Source: Firmicutes bacterium HGW-Firmicutes-11 (lineage in GTDB: Bacteria; Bacillota; Clostridia; Peptostreptococcales; Anaerovoracaceae). Taken from it: a DNA stretch of 64,000 nt. Below are positions 1 through 9,289 of the stretch, piece after piece. The notes below the pieces were generated by a model. The model was not told the DNA's origin. It saw only the letters and a list, made by a program, of their open reading frames with translations, and made no database searches. The stretch is taken from the NCBI GenBank assembly GCA_002840285.1, contig PHAE01000003.1, positions 1 to 64,000 on the forward strand, written 5' to 3'. The position numbers were made by a program, and so were the translations under genes. Each line of letters starts with the position of its first letter. Within the stretch, counting starts at the first letter, position 1.

Positions 1-686
1 TTGTCTTCAAATCCGACTCTGATGTTTCCCCCCATAACGATGGCCACAGCAGCCAGATCAAATTCATAGCGGCCGATGCCGGTGGCACACCATGTAGCAT
101 CCTTCGGTAAGCTGTCGACCATGAAAACCAGGTCTCTGGGAGTGCCGGTCATCGCACCGTTGACACCCAGTACGATGTTGAACTGAAAAGGAGGTTCGAT
201 CAATCCTTTTTTCGCAAGGCGCATGGCATTGTCGATCATGCCCTTTTCAAAAACCTCCAGCTCCGGCTTGACGCCTGCTTCCTTCATCTGCTTTGCAAAT
301 TCGATCATCATGTTTTCCGTATTGACGAAAATGTCGTCGCCACCGAAGTTGCAAGTCCCACAATCAAGGGTGGCGATCTCCGGCTTGAGCTCTACCGGTT
401 GAAGGCGTTCTTCCGCAGTCATGCCCACCGCACCGCCGGTGCTGGGAAGGATGATCACATCCGGAAGCTCCTTACGGATCGCATCCATAGCCAGACGAAA
501 CCGTTCCTTGTCCTGAGTCGGTGTTCCGTCGTCCATTCGTACATGAAGATGTATGACTGCCGCGCCGGCATCATAAGCTGACTTGGCTTCACGAACGATC
601 TCCTCAATGGTGTAGGGGATCGCAGGGTTCATTTCCTTCGTGACCTCAGCTCCGCAGATCGCGGCTGTTATGATCAGTTTTTCCAT
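1..686 (-). CDS. kce: 3-keto-5-aminohexanoate cleavage enzyme (Kce), BKACE family, partial
   Basis: The gene runs off the left edge, so the C-terminus is missing. The reverse-strand reading starts at an ATG at 686, behind GGGAG-type sequence, and opens MEKLIITAAICGAEVTKEMN. It carries the family metal-binding motif HLHVR (about residue 46) and, at the window edge, the RVGFED segment that holds the catalytic glutamate region. Family knowledge: Kce condenses 3-keto-5-aminohexanoate with acetyl-CoA to give acetoacetate and 3-aminobutyryl-CoA in lysine fermentation. The gene directly upstream in the operon is kal, which acts on that very product, so this assignment is stronger than for an isolated BKACE. 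A second, more distant BKACE lies at 61835-62671. Confidence 0.9.
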   Translation of the reverse strand, partial: MEKLIITAAICGAEVTKEMNPAIPYTIEEIVREAKSAYDAGAAVIHLHVRMDDGTPTQDKERFRLAMDAIRKELPDVIILPSTGGAVGMTAEERLQPVELKPEIATLDCGTCNFGGDDIFVNTENMMIEFAKQMKEAGVKPELEVFEKGMIDNAMRLAKKGLIEPPFQFNIVLGVNGAMTGTPRDLVFMVDSLPKDATWCATGIGRYEFDLAAVAIVMGGNIRVGFED

Positions 687-716
687 AACTTGCTCCCTTT
701 CGCTTCGATTATTCGA

Positions 717-1109
717 TTATTTGTTTCTTTGATTAGCCGATGGAGTCACACAGGTTCCCTCAGCGATGCAAACGACGATCGGCTCCGGCAGAAAATCGCA
801 AGCCGACTCGCTGATATCGGTTCTGGGGACGATGACCTTTCTGGCTTCAAACTTCATCTTCCTGGACGATTTGCCCACCTCAGTGATCTCGCCATACGCC
901 TCGATGTAGTCGCCGGCAAAAACCGGCGCCTTGAATTCGATCATGTTATACGCCTTGAAGAGGCCTTCATCACCGTCGAGTTTGATCAACAGTTCGGTAG
1001 CGACATCGCCAAACAACTGGACCATTCGGGCGCCGTCGACAAGGTTTCCGCCGTAATGAGCATCATGGGCTGACATTCTGAGCCGAATCAAGGATGTGAT
1101 TTTTTCCAT
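717..1109 (-). CDS. kal: 3-aminobutyryl-CoA ammonia-lyase (Kal)
   Basis: A 130-residue hotdog-fold protein opening [20 protein letters not shown], a sequence I recognise as typical of Kal of lysine fermenters. It removes ammonia from 3-aminobutyryl-CoA to give crotonyl-CoA, feeding butyrate formation. Length fits the family. The start has a good AAAGGAGG ribosome site. It is the first gene of the kal-kce unit (30 bp gap) and sits about 25 nt downstream of the expected start point of a sigma-54 type promoter at 1143-1160. The rest of the lysine pathway (kamA, kamDE, kdd) is presumably left of the window; that is inference. Confidence 0.9.
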   Translation of the reverse strand: MEKITSLIRLRMSAHDAHYGGNLVDGARMVQLFGDVATELLIKLDGDEGLFKAYNMIEFKAPVFAGDYIEAYGEITEVGKSSRKMKFEARKVIVPRTDISESACDFLPEPIVVCIAEGTCVTPSANQRNK

Positions 1110-1142
1110 GGGTTCCTCCTTTTACTCTTTTCTTATTACAAT

Positions 1143-1160
1143 AAGCACATTTCATGCCAA
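1143..1160 (-). promoter_or_regulatory. sigma-54 (-24/-12) promoter of kal-kce
   Basis: The minus strand reads TTGGCATGAAATGTGCTT. GG (1158-1157) and GC (1146-1145) are separated by exactly 10 nt, as in the sigma-54 consensus; the -12 element is GTGC rather than TTGC. It lies just upstream of the kal ribosome site. No activator gene is next to it inside the window. Confidence 0.75.
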
Positions 1161-1196
1161 TAACAAATCCATGATTTCCAACGGTTTGTTCTTGGT

Positions 1197-1239
1197 TTGA
1201 GTCGTTTATAAATCGAGTTGCAAAACTGATTGAGTCGTT
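1197..1239. repeat. Direct repeat TTGAGTCGTT, candidate activator site
   Basis: TTGAGTCGTT occurs at 1197-1206 and again at 1230-1239, start-to-start 33 bp, close to three helical turns. Both are followed by AT-rich bases. They lie 39-82 bp upstream of the -24 element of the kal promoter, the usual range for an enhancer-binding protein. The role is inference. Confidence 0.5.
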
Positions 1240-1245
1240 ATTAAC

Positions 1246-2607
1246 TCACTTTCGTCGTTTCATTGAAAAGTAGATTCCCAGGAAACAAAGTAGTGTAAAG
1301 ACGATAAAAGAGATCCGCATCGCTTCCGTGATCAAGGACGTGTCTGCGCTTGCCAATGGAATGTTTCCGATTCGTTCCGCCACGATCAACGTCACCACAG
1401 CCATGCTGAAACTGTGGCCAATGGATCGCATCGTCGCCAGGATGGAGGAGGCCACTCCATAGTCCGAAGGTTCGACGCATGCCATGACTGCGTTCACATT
1501 CGGAGAAGAAAACAGCGCGAATCCCACACCGACGGTGAGCAGGCAGGCAACGATCAGTGTCATTGGCATCGTTTCGGTTGCAAAGGCGAATGGGATCAAT
1601 CCGGCTGCGCATAAAGCCATCCCCAAGGATGCAAGGCGGTACGGAGCGATCCGGTCTGACAGGCGTCCCGCCATAGGCGAGAGCAGTGCCATCATCAGGG
1701 GTTGGCTGACCAACACCCATCCAGCGGTCTGGGAATCCATACCTTTGACCATTTGAAGATAGATCGAAAGCCAGTAGCCTAGGGCAAAAGTCGCACCGTA
1801 GTTTAGCAGCGCCGCCAGATTGGAGAAAAGATAGGCGGGATTGCTGCGGAACAGACGTACTTTTATCACAGGATGTTGAATTTTTGATTCCCTGTAGATA
1901 AAGAAAACAAAGATGATCATCCCTGCCATCAGGAGATACTTTGCAACCACCGCTGTCGTCAAGGACGAAAATCCATAGAGGATCATGCCGGTGGAAATCA
2001 CGTATAAGATGCTGCCGATCACGTCCATTTTGTCCGTGCCTTTGTATGCTCCGCTTGCCGGAAGCTTTAACAAGGCAACAAAAAAGGCGGCAGCTCCCAT
2101 AGCAACTCCCAGGACAAAAATAGAACGCCATCCAAATTGATGGTTCAGGATACCTCCGATGACCGGCCCTGCAGTCAAACCTGTATACGTTGCGGCAACG
2201 TAGAATCCCAACACTTTCCCTCTGGTCGTCGGTGGAAATGCGCCGATTAGGACCGCCTGATTCGTAGCAAAAATCATAGCCGCACCGACCCCTTGAATGA
2301 CACGAAATATCAAAAAGGCGCCGGGGGATCTTGTGATCAGGATCAAAAGAGAAAACAAGCTAAAAAGAAGAATCCCAAGGCACAATACCCATTTTCGTCC
2401 GGTCAGATCCGCAATTCTTCCGAAGGGCACGGACAATATCGCCGATGCCAAAACATAGCCTGTTACGATCCAGCCGATGGAGGCTGCTCCGAAACCATAT
2501 TCCGCCCCGATCGAAGGTATGGAAAGCGTAAGTGCGCTTGCGGAAAACGTTGTCGCGAAGGCGGTCAACGTTGCAACGAACAGCGCCGTCTTATGTTCTT
2601 TTTGCAT
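1246..2607 (-). CDS. MFS transporter, drug:H+ antiporter type
   Basis: A 453-residue, strongly hydrophobic polytopic membrane protein of the major facilitator superfamily. The motif-A like loop [16 protein letters not shown] lies between the second and third predicted segments (about residues 63-78), and a second such loop ([11 protein letters not shown]) occurs in the C-terminal half. The number and spacing of segments suit the 14-helix DHA2 group. A TGGTATAAT extended -10 lies upstream on the minus strand, in the short region shared with tnaA. Substrate unknown; with tryptophanase divergent and amino-acid fermentation genes downstream, export of an amine, indole or drug is possible but not shown. 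Confidence 0.8.
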   Translation of the reverse strand: MQKEHKTALFVATLTAFATTFSASALTLSIPSIGAEYGFGAASIGWIVTGYVLASAILSVPFGRIADLTGRKWVLCLGILLFSLFSLLILITRSPGAFLIFRVIQGVGAAMIFATNQAVLIGAFPPTTRGKVLGFYVAATYTGLTAGPVIGGILNHQFGWRSIFVLGVAMGAAAFFVALLKLPASGAYKGTDKMDVIGSILYVISTGMILYGFSSLTTAVVAKYLLMAGMIIFVFFIYRESKIQHPVIKVRLFRSNPAYLFSNLAALLNYGATFALGYWLSIYLQMVKGMDSQTAGWVLVSQPLMMALLSPMAGRLSDRIAPYRLASLGMALCAAGLIPFAFATETMPMTLIVACLLTVGVGFALFSSPNVNAVMACVEPSDYGVASSILATMRSIGHSFSMAVVTLIVAERIGNIPLASADTSLITEAMRISFIVFTLLCFLGIYFSMKRRK

Positions 2608-2683
2608 TCAAATAAAGTCCTTTTCTTTCGATCTAATCATTGTTATGATTATACCACAGAATCAATTGGAAGGAGACACACCG

Positions 2684-4057
2684 ATGAAATTTGCAGAGCC
2701 ATTTCGCATCAAAATGATAGAGCCGATCCGCCTTATTCCGAAAGTGGAAAGAGAGAAGGCACTGGTTGACGCCGGTTACAATCCATTTGCTCTAAAAGGG
2801 GAAGATGTGTACATCGATCTTCTGACCGACAGTGGCACAGGAGCCATGAGCGACTACCAGTGGGCTGGTCTGATGCAAGGAGACGAGAGCTATGCAGGCA
2901 GCCGAAACTACTTCAATCTCGCCAAATCGGTGGAGGATATCATCGGCTATCCTTATACGATACCGGTTCATCAGGGACGGGGTGCTGAACAAGTGCTTTT
3001 CCCGCTGCTCATCAAGAAGGGACAGTATGTCCTGGGCAACATGCATTTCGATACGACCAAGGCGCACATCGAGTTGGCCGGAGGGCGAGCTTTGAATTTC
3101 GTGATCAAAGAAGCATACGACACAACATCCTATCATCCCTTCAAGGGAAATTTCGATGTGGAAAAGATGGAAGCCTTCATACAGGAGAAAGGCGTCGACC
3201 AGATTGCGTTCCTTCTCATTACCATCACCTGCAACAGCGCCGGCGGTCAGCCGGTCTCGATGGAAAATATACGCACAGTCACTGCCCTTGGAGCAAAATA
3301 CGGACTCAAGGTGCTCTTCGATGCGGCTCGTTTTGCAGAAAACTCCTTCTTCATAAAACAGCGGGAATCAGGGTATGAGAATAAAAGCATCGTTGAGATC
3401 GTGCGGGAAACCTTCCAATACGGAATGGCGTTTACCATGAGTGCAAAGAAGGACGGCCTCGTCAATATAGGTGGGCTTCTGTGTTTCAAAGAGGACAAGG
3501 ATCTATTTGCCCAGGCACGTTCCATGACGGTTCCCATGGAGGGATTCCCAACCTATGGGGGTTTGGCCGGACGAGACATGGAAGCCCTGGCCAGAGGTCT
3601 TCGGGAGGGCGTAGACGAGACCTACCTCGCTTACCGGATCCGTCAGGTGAAATATCTGGGAGACCGTCTGGCAGAAGGCGGTGTACCGATCCAGACTCCG
3701 GTCGGAGGGCATGCAGTCTTCGTCGACGCAAAAAAATTCCTTCCACACATTCCCGCTCATCAGTTTCCTGCCCACTCCCTTGCCAACGAGCTTTACCTGG
3801 AAGCCGGCGTTCGCAGTGTTGAAATCGGGTCCTTCCTCTTGGGACGGGATCCGGAAACCGGCGAGCAAAGCGAAAGTCCGATGGAACTTTTACGGTTGAC
3901 GATACCCAGACGAACCTACACCGACAACCATATGGACGTTGTCGCCGATGCATTGATCGCCATCAAAGAAAGAGCCCACACCCTGAAGGGTTACACCTTC
4001 GAGTATGAGCCTCCGATCCTGCGGCATTTCACCGCGCGGCTGAAGCCGGTAGAATAA
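2684..4057 (+). CDS. tnaA: Tryptophanase
   Basis: A 457-residue PLP enzyme splitting tryptophan to indole, pyruvate and ammonia. The ATG at 2684 is chosen because GGAAGGAGA precedes it and the protein then begins [10 protein letters not shown] like its family; a longer in-frame reading would overlap the MFS gene. The PLP lysine is in SAKKD (about K256). Three features separate it from tyrosine phenol-lyase: FDTT (aspartate where the lyase has Thr), DAARFAEN, and [10 protein letters not shown] (Ile where the lyase has its substrate-binding Arg); from memory of both families these favour tryptophanase. No TnaC-like leader peptide is visible upstream. It converges on the hydrolase gene with a 4-bp gap. 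Confidence 0.88.
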   Translation: MKFAEPFRIKMIEPIRLIPKVEREKALVDAGYNPFALKGEDVYIDLLTDSGTGAMSDYQWAGLMQGDESYAGSRNYFNLAKSVEDIIGYPYTIPVHQGRGAEQVLFPLLIKKGQYVLGNMHFDTTKAHIELAGGRALNFVIKEAYDTTSYHPFKGNFDVEKMEAFIQEKGVDQIAFLLITITCNSAGGQPVSMENIRTVTALGAKYGLKVLFDAARFAENSFFIKQRESGYENKSIVEIVRETFQYGMAFTMSAKKDGLVNIGGLLCFKEDKDLFAQARSMTVPMEGFPTYGGLAGRDMEALARGLREGVDETYLAYRIRQVKYLGDRLAEGGVPIQTPVGGHAVFVDAKKFLPHIPAHQFPAHSLANELYLEAGVRSVEIGSFLLGRDPETGEQSESPMELLRLTIPRRTYTDNHMDVVADALIAIKERAHTLKGYTFEYEPPILRHFTARLKPVE

Positions 4058-4061
4058 GATT

Positions 4062-4733
4062 CTACGTCTTTAGAAACGATTCTATACACTCGATCGCTTC
4101 CCCCGCCTGAGGACTCAGTAGAACGAGATGTCCTCCCCGGGGGAAGTGTTTTATCGTCTTCTGCTCAGAAGCTGCATGTTCCAAAATATAGTCTGCGCTC
4201 TTACGTCTGACCGTATCGTCATCCTCTGCCTGAAGAATGAGCAAGGGGCATCGGATGCTGCCGATCAGGGGCTTTCCGTGATGGAGAAGCTTCAGAAACT
4301 GAAACATAGAGGCGATGGGCGAGTTTTTGCCCGCTCTCAGATAGCGTCTCAAATTCGTTAGTCTTCTGTTCCTTCCATCCTCCGCCAGATTCGCGAAAAC
4401 CTTTTGTAGATTCCAGTAGTAGATCGGTGTGTTTATCGTTACGATCCTTTGAAAGGAATACCTTTGAGACAGATGAAAGGCGATCAGACCACCCATGGAA
4501 AAACCGATTGCCGTCACTACATCGCAAGGCTCCATCGACGCCTGTAGCTCCCGCTCGACCCCATCGATCCAGTCGTTCCACGTCGCCTGCTTCATGGCCC
4601 TTCTGGTGTCCGAGTGCCCGGCCAGAACCGGGCATACCACTTTATGACCCAGACCCGAAAGGTGTTTGGCCAAGGGTTGGACCTCATGGACTCCTCCACC
4701 GAAGCCATGGATCAAGAGAATTAAAGAAGCCAT
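4062..4733 (-). CDS. Alpha/beta hydrolase (carboxylesterase/monoacylglycerol-lipase like)
   Basis: A 223-residue cytoplasmic serine hydrolase. It shows the oxyanion-hole segment LLIHGFGGG at the N-terminus, the nucleophile elbow GFSMGG (Ser about 79), a late acid in AEDDDT and the catalytic histidine in RGGHLVLLS. The size and motifs match the small Est30-type carboxylesterases of Gram-positives. Its 5' end overlaps the 3' end of the arginase gene by 13 bp, so the two are probably co-transcribed. The substrate cannot be told from sequence. Confidence 0.8.
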   Translation of the reverse strand: MASLILLIHGFGGGVHEVQPLAKHLSGLGHKVVCPVLAGHSDTRRAMKQATWNDWIDGVERELQASMEPCDVVTAIGFSMGGLIAFHLSQRYSFQRIVTINTPIYYWNLQKVFANLAEDGRNRRLTNLRRYLRAGKNSPIASMFQFLKLLHHGKPLIGSIRCPLLILQAEDDDTVRRKSADYILEHAASEQKTIKHFPRGGHLVLLSPQAGEAIECIESFLKT

Positions 4734-5632
4734 TCGCCCATCAGCGATCCGATCAGCGCTACCGCCGTCTTCGCTGTCTGGTTCTGGTTGTCGATGATGG
4801 GATTGATCTCGACAAAATCTGCACTGATCAATTTCCCGGTCAGAGATATCATTTCCAAGGCCAAATGGCTCTCGCGGTAAGTCAGCCCCCCTGGGACCCG
4901 GGTGCCGGTTCCACTGGCATAGACCGGATCCATACTGTCCAGGTCAAAACTGACATGGATGCCGTCAGTCCCTTTGCCGGCGATTTCGATTGCCTGGCCA
5001 ATCACTTCTGTCATCCCAAGCTTGTCGATTTCGTGCATGGTAAACACTCTGATCCCCAACTCCTTGAGCGCCTTCCGTTCTCCGCTGTCCAGATCCCGGC
5101 AACCGATGAACACGATGTTCTCCTTTTTTAGTTTTGCATCCAGCCCGCCGATGGATATCAGTTTTTCGTGACCAAGGCCGAGGCTGACGGCGACCGGCAT
5201 GCCGTGAATATTCCCTGAGGGAGATGTGGCTTCCGTGTTGATGTCTCCATGGGCATCGAACCAGATCAGTCCGGGATTCTTGTGATGCTGAAGAATCCCT
5301 GCAATCGAGCCGATCGCCAGACTATGGTCTCCCCCCATCACAAGAGGGAAGCGTCCCTTTTCCATTGCTGCCGAGACTTCACCACACAGAAGCTGATTCA
5401 CCCTGGCAACCTCGTTGAGGTTTTTCAGATTCGTGCCTTCCATTGTGGCTCTTACTGGTTTGTCTGACAAGATGTCGCCTCTGTCTTCGACTTCATAGCC
5501 GATGGCTTCCAGACGCTCTACAACACCGGCATAGCGCATTGCTGCCGGGCCCAGGCTGATCCCCTGCGTCCCGGCACCGAGCTCCAAGGCGACGCCGATC
5601 AGTGTCAGTTTGTCGTTGATCGATGGTTTCAT
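4721..5632 (-). CDS. rocF: Arginase (ureohydrolase family)
   Basis: A 303-residue binuclear manganese ureohydrolase, arginine to ornithine and urea. All metal motifs are visible: GGDHSLAIGS, WFDAHGDINT and SFDLDSMDP. The SPSGNIHGMP loop and the arginase-like length favour arginase over agmatinase or formiminoglutamase. A strong AAGGAGGGG ribosome site precedes the ATG. It lies between an M20 amidohydrolase and an esterase, all on the minus strand with short gaps, consistent with an arginine or ornithine degradation unit. Confidence 0.85.
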   Translation of the reverse strand: MKPSINDKLTLIGVALELGAGTQGISLGPAAMRYAGVVERLEAIGYEVEDRGDILSDKPVRATMEGTNLKNLNEVARVNQLLCGEVSAAMEKGRFPLVMGGDHSLAIGSIAGILQHHKNPGLIWFDAHGDINTEATSPSGNIHGMPVAVSLGLGHEKLISIGGLDAKLKKENIVFIGCRDLDSGERKALKELGIRVFTMHEIDKLGMTEVIGQAIEIAGKGTDGIHVSFDLDSMDPVYASGTGTRVPGGLTYRESHLALEMISLTGKLISADFVEINPIIDNQNQTAKTAVALIGSLMGEWLL

Positions 5633-5650
5633 TGTCCCCTCCTTGAATCT

Positions 5651-6796
5651 CTACTCTGTCAGCGCCATATCTATGAAGATTTCCGAGCACAATTCGATTT
5701 CTTTGACTGACGCCCATTCATCAATGGAGTGGGCTTGTTCCAGGTTGCCAGGGCCAAAGCAAACTGCATTTTTGTTGCCCAGGATCCAGGATGTGACCGC
5801 CGCATCTGTATACGCCACGTATCCGTCCTGTACCGGCGGATTGCCCACTACCTTTGTATAGCTTTTTGTGATGCGCTGTATGACCTCCGCATCCGATGGT
5901 GTTTCCACCGGATCACGTTCCAGTCCGAGATTTTTGATCTCGACGGTTGCGTTGGGTACAAAGGTGATGGCTCTGCTGACTGCTTTTCGTACCAACTCGT
6001 TTGCATCTCTTGCATCCATTGGAGGCACGACACGGAAATCGATTTCTGCGACCGCCTTGTCCGGAACGACGTTTGTCTTGGCTCCGCCCTGCAACTTTCC
6101 AATAGAAAGGAGGGACTTTTTCAGCAGTTGATGATCGAAGGGAAGGGCATTGACAGCGGATTTCAGCTCGCAGATGATCTCTGCCATTGCGTGATTCGCA
6201 TCGACTCCCCGTTCTGCATGGCCGGCATGGGAAGCCTTCCCGTGTGTTGTGATCTCATACCACATGACACCGCGATGGGCTCTGATGATGTCAAGGCTGG
6301 TTGGTTCGGGAGCTATGACCATGGTATACTTGTCTATCACCTTGTCTTCGATCATCTTCATGATCCCCTTCATGCTGGGACCTTCCTCGTCCACGGATAC
6401 CGCAACGACAAAATCCCCGGGAAGCATTTCGTTCTTGACTTCCTTCAAGGCATACAAGGCTGCCGCGACTCCGGCTTTCATATCCGAAGTTCCACGGCCA
6501 TACATTTTTCCGTCTTCGATCTCCGCGCCCAAAGGATCATGGGTCCATCCTTCGCCCAGGGGAACCGTGTCGCAGTGAGCGATCACAACGATGGGCGCTC
6601 GCTTTCCGTGTCCCTTTACCCTGGCGATGAGATTGCTACGGTTGGTTTCCACTTCCTGAAGCTCGTAGCTGATACCTTCTTTGTCCAGCCATGATGCGAT
6701 GAAGCTGATCACTTCGCTTTCGTTTCCTGTTGGATTAGTTGAGTCGATTTTGACCAGTTCAGCGGTCAGTTGGACTGCGCCATAATAATTGCTCAT
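5651..6796 (-). CDS. M20 family metallo-deacylase (ArgE/DapE type)
   Basis: A 381-residue zinc-dependent amidohydrolase. Motifs: HCDTVP (metal His/Asp, about residues 73-78), GRGTSDMKAG (bridging Asp) and DEEGPSMKG (catalytic Glu pair), then a dimerisation domain around residues 180-290 and a late histidine in EQAHSIDE. Family members remove acyl or carbamoyl groups from amino acids or cleave dipeptides. Adjacent to arginase (18 bp), so an N-acylated or carbamoylated basic amino acid is a reasonable guess. The ribosome site GGAGGG is good. Confidence 0.8.
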   Translation of the reverse strand: MSNYYGAVQLTAELVKIDSTNPTGNESEVISFIASWLDKEGISYELQEVETNRSNLIARVKGHGKRAPIVVIAHCDTVPLGEGWTHDPLGAEIEDGKMYGRGTSDMKAGVAAALYALKEVKNEMLPGDFVVAVSVDEEGPSMKGIMKMIEDKVIDKYTMVIAPEPTSLDIIRAHRGVMWYEITTHGKASHAGHAERGVDANHAMAEIICELKSAVNALPFDHQLLKKSLLSIGKLQGGAKTNVVPDKAVAEIDFRVVPPMDARDANELVRKAVSRAITFVPNATVEIKNLGLERDPVETPSDAEVIQRITKSYTKVVGNPPVQDGYVAYTDAAVTSWILGNKNAVCFGPGNLEQAHSIDEWASVKEIELCSEIFIDMALTE

Positions 6797-6814
6797 GCCT
6801 TTACCCTCCTATTC

Positions 6815-7657
6815 TTATCCGATCGTGATCCACGAAACTATGTACTCGCTGTCATTGAACTCCAATGCATTTTTCTGGGATTCCCAATGCCCTGTAAGTC
6901 CGGCTTCTTTCGCTGACAGCTCAAAATGACACATAGCGATCCCGATGTCATTCTTTTGGATGTCGTATCCCGGGACGCCGTACCCTTTTGTTCTGGCAAG
7001 GAAAAAGTGGAACGCATCATCCTTGTGGACGATCCTCCACGGTTGCTTGTTGGATGCGGAAGGTGCGAGACGGACCATGTCCAATGGGATACTATACCCG
7101 CCCGCATCCGCTTCCGAAAGAGGCGTAGATCCATCCCCTTGAAAGAAGAGTTCCTGCCAGGGTTTTCTCTTATCGGCGCCGATCAGTCCTCGAAATGCAT
7201 GGTCCAACATGCGGGGAGTCTCTCTAGGATGACCAACAGGAGAGACGATGAAAATCCTTTCCTCTTCTTTGAGATCGATCATTTTTTTAAAATCGTCCCG
7301 TCGAAAAGTGCCTCCCAGCCAGCAGGTTCCCAATCCCAGATCCGTCGCTGCCAAAACCAGTTCTTCAAACGCGTAACCGAACCGCAGCGGGTCGCAGTTC
7401 TCCTTGTGGCCGATGCCGACGATGTAAAGCGTCGCTCCCTTGATCATGCCGTAGGTGCCCAGCTTTTCCGGTGGCTTGCCCGGTTCTGGCTGCTTGTCGA
7501 TGATGACGAACCGCATTTTATCGCTGTTCTCCGCTGTGATCTCTTGCGCCAGCTCGATCAGTCGACTGCGGATCTGCGGCTCCGGTTGTGTTTCGTCGTA
7601 GGATCGGCAGGATCTCCTGGCTCGGATCAGTTCGGTGGCTGCATGCTTGTACTTCAC
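6815..7657 (-). CDS. Nitroreductase family protein (duplicated TM-nitroreductase type)
   Basis: A 280-residue FMN-binding type protein. The N-terminus has the nitroreductase signature RARRSCRSYD, and the C-terminal part holds a second nitroreductase-like half including RLAPSASNKQPWRI. The start is a GTG at 7657 preceded by AAGGAG at eight bases. Family members reduce nitro compounds or act as ene-reductases or dehydrogenases; no substrate can be deduced. It lies 18 bp upstream of the M20 gene and is the first gene of the minus-strand run down to 4062. Confidence 0.75.
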   Translation of the reverse strand: MKYKHAATELIRARRSCRSYDETQPEPQIRSRLIELAQEITAENSDKMRFVIIDKQPEPGKPPEKLGTYGMIKGATLYIVGIGHKENCDPLRFGYAFEELVLAATDLGLGTCWLGGTFRRDDFKKMIDLKEEERIFIVSPVGHPRETPRMLDHAFRGLIGADKRKPWQELFFQGDGSTPLSEADAGGYSIPLDMVRLAPSASNKQPWRIVHKDDAFHFFLARTKGYGVPGYDIQKNDIGIAMCHFELSAKEAGLTGHWESQKNALEFNDSEYIVSWITIG

Positions 7658-7832
7658 TTTTGTTCTCCTTGATCATTGTATTGATTTCATAGATAAGTAT
7701 ATCATATTTTCTCAGTCTTCGGTTTTGACTCTTCGTTTTTCCTGTGTCTCAACCCTGTTTCCTAATTGCAGAAAATATGCTACCATTAAGTATAAGAGTT
7801 TTTGCCTCGATCAGTTGAAAGGAGCAGCTATT

Positions 7833-9281
7833 ATGGCTTTGAAAACCGGAAGCGAATACATCGAGAGTCTTCGCAAATTGAATATGACCGTTTACATGTT
7901 CGGAGAAAAAGTTGCGGTGCCGGTCGAGCATCCTATCATACGTCCGTCGATGAACGCGGTGGCTCTCACCTACGATCTCGCGTTGGATCCTTTGACTGAG
8001 GATCTGATGACTGCGACGTCGCACCTTACAGGAAAGAAGATCAACCGTTTCAATCACATCTTTCAAAGCACAAACGATCTGGTAAAGAAGGTCAAGCGAC
8101 AACGGATGCTGGGACAAAAAAGCGCTTGCTGCTTCCAGCGCTGCGTGGGACAGGATGCCTTCAATGCTGTCTACAGCACCGCATTTGAGATCGACGAGAA
8201 ATACGGCACCGACTATTTTGAGCGATTCAAAAGCTATCTCCTGTATGTGCAGGAGGAAGATTTGGTGGTCGATGGCGCCATGACCGACGTCAAAGGAAAT
8301 CGATCGTTGTCCCCCAGCCAGCAGGTGGATCCGGATATGTACCTTCGCGTCGTCGAACGACGTCCTGACGGCATCGTTGTCCGAGGCTGCAAAGCGCATC
8401 AGACCGGTATCGTGAATTCTCACGAAGTCCTGGTCATGCCCACCATTTCCATGGATGCTGCAGACAAGGATTACGCAGTCAGCTTTTCCGTCGCTACAGA
8501 TACACCGGGGGTCATCATGATTTACGGTCGCCAATCCTGCGACACCAGAAAAATGGAAGGAAGCCAGATCGATGTCGGCAACAGCGAATATGGCGGTCAC
8601 GAAGCATTGGTCATCTTTGACGATGTCTTTGTGCCCAACGACCGAGTGTTTCTTGATGGAGAGACAGAGTTCGTCGGCATGCTCGTGGAACGATTTGCCG
8701 GACACCACAGACCAAGTTACGCATGCAAGGTCGGCGTGGGCGATGTGCTGATCGGAGCAGCAGCCCTTGCCGCTGATTACAACGGAGTTCCCAAGGCCTC
8801 TCACATCAAAGACAAACTGATCGAGATGACCCATCTGAATGAAACGATATATTCGTCTGCTCTGGCGTGCTCCTACGAAGGTTCTCCTACCGCTTCCGGA
8901 GCATACCTCATTGAGATGCTATTGGCCAACGTCTGCAAGCACAACGTCACCCGCTTCCCCTATGAGATCTGCCGCCTGGCGGAGGATATCGCAGGTGGAC
9001 TCATGGTCACACTGCCCTCGGAAAAGGATTATCGCAGTCCGGAGCTCAACGGCTACATCGACAAGTATCTGCGGGGGGTGGATTCCGTTCCCACGGAACA
9101 TCGCATGCGGATCCTTCGGCTGATCGAGAACCTGACGCTGGGTACCGGCGCTGTTGGTTATCGCACCGAGTCGATGCACGGGGCGGGTTCTCCACAGGCC
9201 CAGAGAATCATGATCGCCCGCCTCTCCAACATGGAGCACAAGAAATCCCTGGCGAAACACATCGCTAAAATACCGGAGTAG
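7833..9281 (+). CDS. abfD: 4-hydroxybutyryl-CoA dehydratase / vinylacetyl-CoA isomerase homologue
   Basis: A 482-residue FAD and [4Fe-4S] protein of the 4-hydroxyphenylacetate 3-hydroxylase superfamily. The ATG at 7833 follows GAAAGGAG; a longer frame upstream lacks a ribosome site. The cluster cysteines lie in CFQRC (C100 and C104) and the other two ligands in a His/Cys pair within GHHRPSYACKVG. From memory, Clostridium aminobutyricum AbfD has HRQSYGGC here, one residue longer, so this loop differs. The C-terminal signature MHGAGSPQAQRIMIAR is kept. It is a single-gene unit: no CoA-transferase or 4-hydroxybutyrate dehydrogenase lies nearby. Confidence 0.85.
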   Translation: MALKTGSEYIESLRKLNMTVYMFGEKVAVPVEHPIIRPSMNAVALTYDLALDPLTEDLMTATSHLTGKKINRFNHIFQSTNDLVKKVKRQRMLGQKSACCFQRCVGQDAFNAVYSTAFEIDEKYGTDYFERFKSYLLYVQEEDLVVDGAMTDVKGNRSLSPSQQVDPDMYLRVVERRPDGIVVRGCKAHQTGIVNSHEVLVMPTISMDAADKDYAVSFSVATDTPGVIMIYGRQSCDTRKMEGSQIDVGNSEYGGHEALVIFDDVFVPNDRVFLDGETEFVGMLVERFAGHHRPSYACKVGVGDVLIGAAALAADYNGVPKASHIKDKLIEMTHLNETIYSSALACSYEGSPTASGAYLIEMLLANVCKHNVTRFPYEICRLAEDIAGGLMVTLPSEKDYRSPELNGYIDKYLRGVDSVPTEHRMRILRLIENLTLGTGAVGYRTESMHGAGSPQAQRIMIARLSNMEHKKSLAKHIAKIPE

Positions 9282-9289
9282 ACGATCGT

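Noticed and set aside
1241..2131. A 296-codon frame overlapping the MFS gene on the same strand
   Set aside because: Its product is Cys/Arg/His rich with no family features; the overlapping frame gives a clear MFS protein.
2477..2683. N-terminal extension of tryptophanase and start inside the MFS gene
   Set aside because: The ATG at 2684 has a good ribosome site and gives the family N-terminus.
5729..6694. A 321-codon plus-strand frame opposite the M20 gene
   Set aside because: It is a mirror of the M20 coding frame; composition is Cys/His/Phe rich and there is no ribosome site.
7766..7796. TTGCAG and TATAAG as a promoter for the abfD homologue
   Set aside because: The spacer is 19 nt and the match is weak; not listed as a feature.
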